DNA from: CAZSHX01 sp964606895
GTDB lineage: Bacteria; Bacteroidota; Ignavibacteria; Kapaibacteriales; UBA2268
Assembly: GCA_964606895.1 (NCBI GenBank)
Contig: CAZSHX010000056.1
Coordinates: forward strand, 1 to 31,977
Length of the DNA stretch: 31,977 bases
Reading direction: 5' to 3'
This document shows positions 7,901-15,138 of this stretch, in pieces. Below the pieces are notes generated by a model. The model saw only the letters and a program-made list of their open reading frames with translations. It was not told the origin of the DNA and did no database searches. The translations under genes and the position numbers were made by a program. Every line of letters starts with the position of its first letter. Positions within the stretch are counted from its first letter, which is position 1.

Positions 7901-9250
7901 TTATACAGCCAGATACTCAGGGATACTTTCAAGACTCGAAAGAGTTTCAAGTGTTTCAGCATGCCTGATAATATGTGTTTTCCCATTAGTATCAATCATT
8001 ACAACATTAGGACGCATTGCAATAAACTGCATCCACTGTGTCATATTGTAAGCTCCAACTTTATGTACAACCAACTGATCCCCTCGGTTAAGCAAGGGTA
8101 AGTTGACACTTTCTCTTATAACATCAATATTCATGCAAAGCGGTCCATACAAAGTAACATCTTCTGTATAATGTGCAAAATCTTTTGCAGGGCTTATTTT
8201 ATGGTCATACCAGAATGACGTAAACATAATATTTACACCAAAATCAACCACTAAAGCTCTTCTGCCGTCGCTCAGTCTTTTGTTAGCAACAACCGTACCC
8301 AGAAGGTATGCCGTATCATCAATCAATGCCCTCCCTGTTTCTAAAATTAGTGTCGGAAGCTCATCTTTTTTAAATCCTGCCGAATGAAAAACAGAAGTTA
8401 TTGCTTCAGCAAAATCATCAATTGAAGGAGAACTGTCAATACCCTGAAGATAGGAACCCTTAAGTGTGTTGGTTGAAGGGAACCCACCGCCCATATCAAT
8501 ATATTGGATACGTGTATTCAGCTGATTTTTGCAACTGTTTGCCAAATCGCATAATTTAGTAGCGGCAAGTGCATAAGCATTTGTTGATAGCATAAATGTC
8601 CCGATATGACAATGAAGACCAACAAGATTTAATACACCCGAATTAACAATTTTGTTTAAAGCATTCCATGCTTGTCCATTTTCATAATTGAATCCGAAAC
8701 GATCCCACATCGGATAGACTCCTACATCCATATTTACCCTGATAGCAACCCTCGGCTTGGTCCGTAAACTTTCTGCCATTTCAATCAGTGAATATAGTTC
8801 GTCCAGATGGTCAATATGTATCAGAGAATTATTCTCAATTGCTATTTTGAGATCGGATTCAGATTTATCGGGACCGTTGAAGATTATCTTATCTCCCGAA
8901 ACATTGTTCGAAAGTGCTTTCCTGTATTCAAAACCCGAAACTACTTCTGCCCATGAGCCTTCCTGATGAAACACCCTGCAAACTGAATCCAGATAATTCG
9001 TTTTGTAAGACCATGCAAACTGAACTTTAGAATATCTGGTCTTGAAAGCCCTGTTTGCACTATGTATGTTTGCACGAATTTTACTTTCGGAAATAACAAA
9101 CAAAGGAGAGCCGTACTGTTCGATTAATGATTTTACAGTAACCCCTTCAATATCCTTAACTGCGGCAAACTCTGTCTGCATACCAAATTTATTCATCAGT
9201 CCGACATTCAGTTTCTTTATATAAGGGCTTTTATATGGCAATTTTTGCAT
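7901..9250 (-). CDS. Group III (alanine racemase-fold) PLP-dependent decarboxylase, DapDC/ODC-like
   Basis: The 449-residue protein has every landmark of the DAP/ornithine decarboxylase fold. These are the PLP lysine K83 (WSYKTN), HCHIG with H215, the phosphate loop GGGFP (254-258), ETGR (304-307), catalytic C372 in YGPLCMNID, and GAY (399-401). It should decarboxylate an L-amino acid or a carrier- or peptide-linked amino acid in the cytoplasm. The residue after the cysteine, normally acidic in DAP (CE) and ornithine (CD) enzymes, is methionine, so ordinary lysA function is doubtful. It lies 49 bases after the ATP-grasp gene, with PqqD-like and ATP-grasp genes upstream. This recalls butirosin biosynthesis, where ATP-grasp BtrJ loads glutamate and decarboxylase BtrK acts on the carrier-bound form. 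AGGA precedes the ATG at 9250. Confidence 0.85.
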   Translation of the reverse strand: MQKLPYKSPYIKKLNVGLMNKFGMQTEFAAVKDIEGVTVKSLIEQYGSPLFVISESKIRANIHSANRAFKTRYSKVQFAWSYKTNYLDSVCRVFHQEGSWAEVVSGFEYRKALSNNVSGDKIIFNGPDKSESDLKIAIENNSLIHIDHLDELYSLIEMAESLRTKPRVAIRVNMDVGVYPMWDRFGFNYENGQAWNALNKIVNSGVLNLVGLHCHIGTFMLSTNAYALAATKLCDLANSCKNQLNTRIQYIDMGGGFPSTNTLKGSYLQGIDSSPSIDDFAEAITSVFHSAGFKKDELPTLILETGRALIDDTAYLLGTVVANKRLSDGRRALVVDFGVNIMFTSFWYDHKISPAKDFAHYTEDVTLYGPLCMNIDVIRESVNLPLLNRGDQLVVHKVGAYNMTQWMQFIAMRPNVVMIDTNGKTHIIRHAETLETLSSLESIPEYLAV

Positions 9251-9299
9251 CTGGTTTTTTCCTGTTTTTATTTATCATCTGATATTTGAATAATACTGT

Positions 9300-10355
9300 T
9301 TATAATTCTCCGTGAGCAGAAATCTTTTGAAATTGTATCAAATCCACAATCATGTCCCAAGAATAACGGATAAAGAGCTTACCGACTGTATATTTTTTAA
9401 ATGGTTTTACATGTTCGCCTAAAGCCATTTTCATCAATGCCACAGGCTGGTTCTGCCCAACTCCTGCTGAAAGATATATCCATGCCGGAAACCTTGGATT
9501 AATTTCCATTATATAAAGCTTATCGGCAGATGTCTGCATAATCTCTAATTCCAGACCACCCTTCCATTTTGTTGCCTTTATGAATTTTTTTGCTAAATTA
9601 ATAAGCTTTTTGTCTTCTATTGTTATACCTGCCCAAGCTTTGCCTTTGTCAGTGATGTATAGTTTTTTCATCGGAACAATGCTTATTGTGTTTCCAAGTC
9701 CGTCACCCAATGCGGCGACGTTAAGCTCGTTGCCATTGATGAATTTTTGAGCAATGATAGGCAATCCCCATTTTGCACTTATTTTATAATATTCTTTTTG
9801 TGCCTGGTCGAAGTTAGTTGCAACTGTGGCTTCGTAGTATTTTCCTTTTATGACTATTGGCAAACCAAAATCATCAATTGCATCAAGTATCTTTTCAACT
9901 TTGAAAATCTGCTTATCTGGTGGTGCCAGCAGACCATTCTTTTTGCAAAACGCAAAAAGATTCAATTTGTCCCTTGCTTCCAGTTGTTCACTTGTTGGAA
10001 GAAATGTCGCAATTCCAATCTTATTCAGTTTCCCGGATATTTTTATAAAATTACTGAGTTCAGCATCAAAATTTGGAATAACCAAATCCAATTCCTCATG
10101 ATTATGGATATATTGGAGTCTTGCAAGCAATGCATCGGCACCCGAAGAAGGATAAGGAATCTGATAGGTTTTATCAACCAAATTATCCATATAAATCCCC
10201 GGCTCTAAAGCTTCGTATGATAATCCGATTATTCTCAGGTCATAATCAAAGCATTCCCGCAATGCTCTGATAACAGCAATTCCCGGTCCGGGACTATCAA
10301 TGGCATTAAGACCTGTAACGGCAATTGTTACTTTTCTCTTTAGATCTGTTATCAT
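9300..10355 (-). CDS. ATP-grasp ligase (carbamoyl-phosphate-synthase-like)
   Basis: The 351-residue enzyme has a pre-ATP-grasp Rossmann-like domain opening with VTGLNAIDSPGPGIAVIRAL (13-32). The ATP-grasp core follows, with lysines in PIVIKGK (166-172), the adenine-binding-type segment IIAQKFINGNE (200-210), GLELEIM (267-273) and the metal-binding EINPRFP (284-290). Such enzymes join a carboxylate, via an acyl-phosphate, to an amine or thiol. Its ATG follows the PqqD-like gene's TAA with no gap, so translation is coupled. The decarboxylase follows. Substrate cannot be read from sequence; amino-acid ligation to a peptide or small acceptor is the inference from context. Confidence 0.82.
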   Translation of the reverse strand: MITDLKRKVTIAVTGLNAIDSPGPGIAVIRALRECFDYDLRIIGLSYEALEPGIYMDNLVDKTYQIPYPSSGADALLARLQYIHNHEELDLVIPNFDAELSNFIKISGKLNKIGIATFLPTSEQLEARDKLNLFAFCKKNGLLAPPDKQIFKVEKILDAIDDFGLPIVIKGKYYEATVATNFDQAQKEYYKISAKWGLPIIAQKFINGNELNVAALGDGLGNTISIVPMKKLYITDKGKAWAGITIEDKKLINLAKKFIKATKWKGGLELEIMQTSADKLYIMEINPRFPAWIYLSAGVGQNQPVALMKMALGEHVKPFKKYTVGKLFIRYSWDMIVDLIQFQKISAHGEL

Positions 10356-10607
10356 TTATTGACTTTCTGTTTCAACTAATTTGAAATCTTTTAGCTGGGA
10401 GATGAAATCAGTCCAGTCTCTTTCAAAAATAATTTCAGAAACATCGAATTTCAACATAACAGTATTCCTGATTTCTTCGTATGATTTACCTTCCTGCATC
10501 AATGTAATCAACTCTGCACCCATATCATTAGTCGAAAATGAATCGCCGCTCGTAGGATTAAAAATAAATCCTGACTCGCTTGCCGCAATATTTTTTTTAA
10601 GTTTCAT
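10356..10607 (-). CDS. PqqD-like (RRE-fold) small protein
   Basis: This 83-residue protein matches the PqqD pattern: a short beta hairpin (SGFIFNPTSGDSFSTND), a helix with GAELITLMQEG, an SYEEIRNTVMLKFDV segment, and a final helix with FISQLKDFKLVE. PqqD-type domains bind precursor peptides in RiPP pathways and present them to modifying enzymes. No DSL-type phosphopantetheine serine is present, so it is not an acyl carrier protein. It is the first gene of the minus-strand run and abuts the ATP-grasp gene. I see no radical SAM enzyme and no obvious short precursor-peptide ORF in the window, so a RiPP role is only suggested. Confidence 0.78.
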   Translation of the reverse strand: MKLKKNIAASESGFIFNPTSGDSFSTNDMGAELITLMQEGKSYEEIRNTVMLKFDVSEIIFERDWTDFISQLKDFKLVETESQ

Positions 10608-10831
10608 TTCGAATTTAACCTTTGATGTTTTTTTTAAAAATTTAAACGCAATTATTCACAAATGACAAATACACATAACGAATGAAATTGTCAGGTATTT
10701 AAAAAAAAATTCAGTACGTACTCAAACTAACAATTACATACATATATTACAGTTTTAATGTAATGAAAAATCAGGATAGTTCACTTTATAATTTACTTTT
10801 TTATGGCATAAAAAATGATTATTAAATGTCT

Positions 10832-10861
10832 TTTGTGATAAATAAATATTAAGTATTTTTG
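10832..10861 (+). promoter_or_regulatory. Bacteroidota-type promoter for the HsmA-like gene
   Basis: TTTG (10832-10835) and TATTTTTG (10854-10861), 18 bases apart, match the -33/-7 pattern TTTG/TAnnTTTG. The -7 box ends 22 bases before the ATG at 10884, and AAGGGA (10872-10877) serves as ribosome-binding site. In AT-rich DNA such matches can arise by chance. Confidence 0.45.
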
Positions 10862-10883
10862 TTATTTGTATTAAGGGAAAATT

Positions 10884-11255
10884 ATGCTTGTATTATCTAC
10901 GATTTTAATTTCGCTGGCTTTGGTATTTTATTCAATAGGTGTTTGGGCTGAAAGAATTGTAAAATATTTTAAAGGATGGCATGTAATTGCCTTTTGGTGT
11001 GGATTTTTATTTGACGTTACCGGAACATGGACCATGCACCTAATGTCAAAAGGAAATTTTAATATGTCAGCTCCTCATACACTTACAGGTCAGATTGCTC
11101 TTTGGCTGATGCTCACTCATGCCTTGTGGGCGGTATGGGTATTAAAAAAAGGTTCAGAAGAATCACGAATTGGATTTCATAAATACAGCATTATTGTCTG
11201 GATTTTCTGGCTGATACCTTATTTCGGAGGTATGTACCTTGGAATGAGCAAATGA
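10884..11255 (+). CDS. HsmA-like (TIGR03987-type) four-helix membrane protein
   Basis: A 123-residue inner-membrane protein with four hydrophobic helices (about 2-20, 31-50, 66-84 and 97-118). The conserved-looking core is WHVIAFWCGFLFDVTGTWTMH followed by HTLTGQIALWLMLTHALWAVWVL. It resembles the small HsmA/TIGR03987 family, whose biochemical role is not known to me. It stands alone, divergent from the PqqD-like gene (276 bases between starts) and facing the tRNA pair. A plausible promoter and AAGGGA site precede the ATG. Confidence 0.75.
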   Translation: MLVLSTILISLALVFYSIGVWAERIVKYFKGWHVIAFWCGFLFDVTGTWTMHLMSKGNFNMSAPHTLTGQIALWLMLTHALWAVWVLKKGSEESRIGFHKYSIIVWIFWLIPYFGGMYLGMSK

Positions 11256-11401
11256 AATTCATGAATTCGGATAATATTCACTACCAAATGAATTTACTGC
11301 ACATTTAAGAAGTCTTATTTCGAAGCTGAGATTTGAGTCTCTTATGTCAGATTTGTATGTGAGTTGTATGTACGAGTGTTTTTTCGACCCCTCCCAAAAC
11401 G

Positions 11402-11426
11402 AAAAAAAGACACTCGTAAGTGTCTT
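11402..11426 (-). terminator. Intrinsic terminator after the tRNA pair (possibly bidirectional)
   Basis: An 8-bp stem, AAGACACT (11407-11414) and AGTGTCTT (11419-11426) with loop CGTA, is followed on the minus strand by a seven-base T run continuous with the stem end. It lies 14 bases beyond the 3' end of tRNA-Leu. The plus-strand side (ATTTTTC) is also T-rich, so it may also stop transcripts from the HsmA-like gene. Confidence 0.85.
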
Positions 11427-11440
11427 ATTTTTCAATAGTG

Positions 11441-11524
11441 TGCCCGGAACAGGACTTGAACCTGCACCCCCTTGCGAAGACTACAACCTGAATGTAGCGC
11501 GTCTGCCAATTCCGCCATCCGGGC
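11441..11524 (-). tRNA. tRNA-Leu (anticodon CAG)
   Basis: The minus strand folds as an 84-base class II tRNA. The acceptor stem GCCCGGA pairs with TCCGGGC, with discriminator A at 11441. The anticodon stem CTACA/TGTAG encloses loop TTCAGGT, giving anticodon CAG, which reads CUG. There is a long variable arm, and the T loop region is GGTTCAAGTCC. CCA is not encoded. It lies 5 bases after tRNA-Ser and shares its transcript. Confidence 0.96.
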
Positions 11525-11529
11525 TTTTG

Positions 11530-11616
11530 CGGAGAGGGAGGGATTCGAACCCTCGGAAGGATTGCTCCTTCAACGGTTTTCGAGACCGCCCGATTCAACC
11601 ACTCTCGCACCTCTCC
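11530..11616 (-). tRNA. tRNA-Ser (anticodon CGA)
   Basis: An 87-base class II tRNA with acceptor GGAGAGG/CCTCTCC and discriminator G at 11530, as usual for serine. Anticodon loop CTCGAAA gives CGA, which reads UCG. It has a long variable arm and the T-arm sequence GGGTTCGAATCCC. CCA is not encoded. It is the promoter-proximal member of the two-tRNA transcript. Confidence 0.96.
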
Positions 11617-11632
11617 TGTTTTGACCAAACTA

Positions 11633-11664
11633 CAAAATTAAGAATAAAGTTTATCAATAACAAA
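11633..11664 (-). promoter_or_regulatory. Bacteroidota-type promoter for the tRNA-Ser/tRNA-Leu transcript
   Basis: On the minus strand, TTTG (11664-11661), exactly 20 bases, then TAATTTTG (11640-11633) matches the Bacteroidota primary sigma-factor consensus perfectly. The -7 box ends 16 bases before the mature tRNA-Ser start. The -7 region TTAATTTTGTAGTT is identical to the one upstream of rpmG. Confidence 0.75.
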
Positions 11665-11758
11665 TTCAATTGCTTGTAATTCGTTTTTTTTAAACTAATT
11701 TCACTCCAAAAACATCTATTTATACTTATAATTTTCAATTTGACAAATTTATTTTTTG

Positions 11759-14227
11759 ATGTTTATGACTAAGTTTAAAGCTATTATTTTGTTATTCATT
11801 CTTTTTCTAACTATTTCTTCAGGCTTTCAATTGTCAGCTAAAGAAAATGACGGTACTGTTTCGGGAAGTGTTATTGACAGAAGAACTGAAGACCCGGTTC
11901 TTTCTGCCAAAGTAGTTTTGCTAAAAGCAAATGATTCCACAATACAAGCTGGAACCTTCACCAATAACAAAGGTGAGTTTCTTTTTGATAATGTTCCATT
12001 CGGAAAGTATTACATTAATATATCATATATCGGTTATGATAATATTGCTGTCCCTGCTTTTCAGATTACTTCCAAAAACAACAGCGTCAAACTGAAAAAA
12101 TTGGTAATGGAGCAGGGTTCGGTTGTTACAGATGAAGTTGAAGTAACAGCAGACAAGCAGACTGTTGAGTATTCAATGGACAAGAAAGTAATAAATGTTG
12201 AAAAAAATATTGCCGCAACGGGCGGTTCAGCAGTTGATGTCCTATCAAATATTCCTTCCGTTTCAGTTGATTACGATGGGAATGTGAGTCTTCGCGGGAG
12301 TACTAACCTGACAATATTAATTGACGGCAAGCCTTCACAATCCATGGGTTCAAACAGGAATGCTATCCTTGAGCAAATTCCTGCCAGTTCCATAGAAAGC
12401 GTCGAAATAATTTCCAATCCATCTGCTAAATATAGTCCTGAAGGGATGAACGGCGTGCTGAATATTGTTCTGAAAAAACAGTCTAACCTTGGTTTTAACG
12501 GATTACTGGGAATGAGTGCAGGAACAAGGGACAAATATAGCGGCTCAATAAACAGTAATTACGGCATGGAATCTTTCAGCCTTTTTGCTTCTTATGATAT
12601 TCGTTCGGACAGAAGGATGGGGCAGGGCAATTCCTTCAGAACCACAACAATAGGTGACTCCATGCCATTTATCGAGCAAGGTTTTCACATGAATCGTAAA
12701 GGTTTTGATAATACCGTCAAACTCGGAACTGATATTTTCATTACCCCAAAAAACACATTGACTTTGATGGGTAATTACAGCTTTGATACGGATAATCATT
12801 CTTTCATGCTGGATGGCACAGAGTTGGATTTGAACAGACAAATATCCGATAAAAATTCCAGTTTATCTTTTGAAGACAATAAAGACAATTCGGTTAATCT
12901 TTCTTTGAATTACAAAAGAAAATTCGATAAAAAAGACCATGCTTTCACTGCCGATGCAACTTTCAGCAATGGAAGATCTACCGAAGGCGAGAATATCACA
13001 CAGTCTTATCTGTTCGTCAATAAAGGGCTTTCTTCACCTTATGTTGTACTTAAGAACACAGTTAACGGCGATAAAAGCACGAATGCAAATATTGAATTAA
13101 ACTATTCAAATCCGTTCGATAAAGATTCAAGATATGAACTCGGCTATCAGGGAATTATCAGAAATCTTGATAATGATGCACGCTACGAAACATTCAACGA
13201 TTCAATAAAAATATGGCAGGAAGACAAAGCCTTGAACAATCGCTTTTTGTACAAAGAGAACATTCATGCTATTTATGGCACTTATGCCAATTATTTCGGT
13301 TCTTTTCGTTATCAGCTTGGAGTTCGTCTCGAGCAGGCATATACAAAATCCGACCAACAAACTCAATCTCAAACACATAACTACGATTATTTCAGCTTTT
13401 TCCCAAGTGCTCATTTTACCTATAAAATTGGGGAAGGAAATGATATTCAGCTTAGTTACAGCCGCAGGGTAAACAGACCGGGAGTTTGGTCTTTGAATCC
13501 TTTCAAGGATATTTCGGATCCCCTTAACGTTCGCTATGGCAACCCATATTTAAAGCCCGAATATATCAATTCTCTCGAATTGGGGAATAATAAATCATGG
13601 TCAACCACTTCTCTTGTTTCAACAGTTTTCTACCGCCAGATTAATGATGTTATCAAAAGAATCACATTTTTGGATTCTAACGGTGTAGCCAATTCAACAT
13701 CCAGAAATTTGACTGACGGTAAATCCTATGGAGTTGAATTCATTATTGACCAGACATTTTTCAAATGGTGGCGTGCAAATGCAAATTTCAGTTATTTCAG
13801 AACAATCATTAACGGCAGTTCAGACGGGTTGGAGCTTTCGAATGATAACTACAGCTGGACGGCTAAGGTTAATACTAACTTAACCGTATTGAAAAATTTA
13901 AATATTCAGATAAATGGTTCATATCGTGCCCCATCCGTTACACCACAGGGCGAGCAGAAAGCCTCCTATAATATTGATATAGCTTTCAAAAAGGACTTTT
14001 TTGACGAGAAATTGGGCATTGGATTCAGAGTGAGCGATATTTTCAACACCATGACTTATGATTATATTACTCGTGGTCCCGGCTTCACAATCGAAGGTAG
14101 CAGGAAGAGAGAAACACGGGTTGCATATCTGACATTTTCCTACAAGATCAACAGTGGAATCAAGCAGAAAGAGAGAAAAAGAAATGGCAATGGCGGTAGC
14201 GAAGATGATGGCGGCGGAATGGAATAA
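11759..14227 (+). CDS. TonB-dependent receptor-like outer-membrane protein (OMP_b-brl_3 type)
   Basis: This protein of about 822 residues has a signal peptide (through SGFQLSAKE). A carboxypeptidase-regulatory-like domain follows (about 33-115: GTVSGSVIDRRTEDPVLSAKV, FDNVPFGKYYINISYIGY). Then comes a TonB plug (about 130-235) with VDVLSNIPSVSVDYDGNVSLRGS and ILIDGKPS, and a long barrel with aromatic strands such as QLSYSRRVNRPG and NPYLKPEY. It should import a TonB-energised substrate across the outer membrane; the substrate is unknown. The C-terminus is a glycine/acidic tail (GNGGSEDDGGG). A TTG at 11756 could extend it by one codon, but I take the ATG at 11759; the ATG at 11765 is also possible, and no clear ribosome-binding site decides between them. 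No partner lipoprotein (SusD-like) is adjacent. Confidence 0.88.
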   Translation: MFMTKFKAIILLFILFLTISSGFQLSAKENDGTVSGSVIDRRTEDPVLSAKVVLLKANDSTIQAGTFTNNKGEFLFDNVPFGKYYINISYIGYDNIAVPAFQITSKNNSVKLKKLVMEQGSVVTDEVEVTADKQTVEYSMDKKVINVEKNIAATGGSAVDVLSNIPSVSVDYDGNVSLRGSTNLTILIDGKPSQSMGSNRNAILEQIPASSIESVEIISNPSAKYSPEGMNGVLNIVLKKQSNLGFNGLLGMSAGTRDKYSGSINSNYGMESFSLFASYDIRSDRRMGQGNSFRTTTIGDSMPFIEQGFHMNRKGFDNTVKLGTDIFITPKNTLTLMGNYSFDTDNHSFMLDGTELDLNRQISDKNSSLSFEDNKDNSVNLSLNYKRKFDKKDHAFTADATFSNGRSTEGENITQSYLFVNKGLSSPYVVLKNTVNGDKSTNANIELNYSNPFDKDSRYELGYQGIIRNLDNDARYETFNDSIKIWQEDKALNNRFLYKENIHAIYGTYANYFGSFRYQLGVRLEQAYTKSDQQTQSQTHNYDYFSFFPSAHFTYKIGEGNDIQLSYSRRVNRPGVWSLNPFKDISDPLNVRYGNPYLKPEYINSLELGNNKSWSTTSLVSTVFYRQINDVIKRITFLDSNGVANSTSRNLTDGKSYGVEFIIDQTFFKWWRANANFSYFRTIINGSSDGLELSNDNYSWTAKVNTNLTVLKNLNIQINGSYRAPSVTPQGEQKASYNIDIAFKKDFFDEKLGIGFRVSDIFNTMTYDYITRGPGFTIEGSRKRETRVAYLTFSYKINSGIKQKERKRNGNGGSEDDGGGME

Positions 14228-14247
14228 TTACTTATTTCCACATTTTA

Positions 14248-14279
14248 TTTTATTATATTGAAAAAAAATATTAATTTTG
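14248..14279 (+). promoter_or_regulatory. Bacteroidota-type promoter for rpmG
   Basis: TTTT (14248-14251, consensus TTTG), 20 bases, then TAATTTTG (14272-14279) lies 38 bases before the rpmG ATG. The block TTAATTTTGTAGTT is identical to that of the tRNA promoter at 11633-11664, which strengthens both calls. A ribosome-binding site CTGGAG follows at 14305-14310. Confidence 0.5.
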
Positions 14280-14317
14280 TAGTTCTTTAAAATTGAATTA
14301 TACTCTGGAGTTTTTTT

Positions 14318-14497
14318 ATGGCTAAAAAAGAAGTAAGAATAAACGTTATCATTGAGTGCACAGAAGCTAAAAAAGAAGGCAAACCTGCATCGAGATATAT
14401 GACTTCGAAAAACAAAAACAATACAAGCGAGCGTCTTGAGATTAAGAAATACAATCCTTTCCTTCGCAGACATACAGTCCACAAGGAAGTACGTTAA
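14318..14497 (+). CDS. rpmG: 50S ribosomal protein L33 (bL33)
   Basis: The 59-residue product, starting MAKKEVRINVIIECTEAKKE and ending HTVHKEVR, is a clear bL33 with the ERLEIKKYNPFLRR core. bL33 sits near the E site of the large ribosomal subunit. Only one cysteine is present, so this is the zinc-free (C-minus) form that lacks the two CxxC pairs. CTGGAG is 7 bases before the ATG. Its TAA (14495-14497) overlaps the TAA of the convergent TPR lipoprotein gene in a shared TTAA at 14494-14497. rpmG is usually near rpmB or tRNA genes; here it stands alone behind the TonB receptor. Confidence 0.95.
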   Translation: MAKKEVRINVIIECTEAKKEGKPASRYMTSKNKNNTSERLEIKKYNPFLRRHTVHKEVR

Positions 14498-15129
14498 TTC
14501 TTTTTTGCCGATTCGCAGTTTGCCAATGGCAGATATTTAGAATCGGGAAATTTGATTTTAACTTGTTCAAACATCTCTTCAGCGAGCTTCGTTTTACTCT
14601 GACGGCAGTAAACCTGCCCAAGGCTAATCATAACTTTCTGCTTAACATCTTCCTGTAAATTTCGATTTGCAAGAAGTTCGTTAAGCAGTATTTCTGCATC
14701 AGAAAAGCGGTCTTGAATAACCAGACATTCACAAATCATAAATTTGACTTCCGAAAACATGGGATTTTCTTCTTTTACAGATCTGCCCAAAGATTTGAAT
14801 GTTTCACATGCCGATTCATAAATTTCTGAATCGAATTCGGTAATAGCTTTTCTGAATTTCACTTCCAAATCACCCGACGGATTTTCACTGCGGGTTACGT
14901 CCTTGTCCAGATACACAAAGGTTGTATCCATAACCGATTTATTGCGGGATTTAATCTTCTCATCATTTTCCCTTTTTTCGTAATCAACTTGCTTTTTCTG
15001 CTTTTTTTCTTTTTCGGCAATTTGTTTGGTCAGTGTTCTTGTCCTTGTTCCGAAATAGTTAGTCCTAACAGGAGTACAGGCATTGAATAAAATTGAGAAA
15101 AACACAACAATGGCTAAAATGCATTTCAT
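14494..15129 (-). CDS. Probable lipoprotein with TPR-like repeats
   Basis: A 211-residue protein with a lipoprotein-type leader (MKCILAIVVFFSILFNAC, cysteine at 18). A charged Lys/Glu-rich segment follows (about 35-65), probably a coiled coil. The C-terminal half contains TPR-like helices, including ESACETFKSLG, FSDAEILLNELLAN and KLAEEMFEQVKIKFPDSKYLP. This layout is typical of envelope scaffold lipoproteins (YfiO/BamD- or gliding-associated-like), but no specific family is recognised. It follows the LamG-like gene by 9 bases and is the last gene of the nusB-led group. Its stop codon overlaps that of rpmG on the opposite strand. Confidence 0.72.
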   Translation of the reverse strand: MKCILAIVVFFSILFNACTPVRTNYFGTRTRTLTKQIAEKEKKQKKQVDYEKRENDEKIKSRNKSVMDTTFVYLDKDVTRSENPSGDLEVKFRKAITEFDSEIYESACETFKSLGRSVKEENPMFSEVKFMICECLVIQDRFSDAEILLNELLANRNLQEDVKQKVMISLGQVYCRQSKTKLAEEMFEQVKIKFPDSKYLPLANCESAKKN

Positions 15130-15138
15130 TTTTTCCGC

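Noticed and set aside
9747..10208. Plus-strand ORF of 153 codons
   Set aside because: It is antisense to the ATP-grasp gene, cysteine- and phenylalanine-rich, and has no family resemblance; a shadow of the real gene.
10608..10883. Short precursor-peptide gene for the PqqD-like protein
   Set aside because: I looked at this divergent region for a small ORF with a start, ribosome-binding site and plausible core peptide and found none that I could support.
11344..11679. Plus-strand ORF of 111 codons and its minus-strand counterpart (11425-11628)
   Set aside because: Both cover the tRNA-Leu and tRNA-Ser genes; the peptides are translations of tRNA sequence.
11756..11758. TTG start for the TonB receptor
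   Set aside because: An ATG follows immediately at 11759 and no ribosome-binding site favours the TTG.
14228..14484. Two minus-strand ORFs (84 and 65 codons) opposite rpmG
   Set aside because: They are antisense to a clear bL33 gene and have no recognisable protein features.
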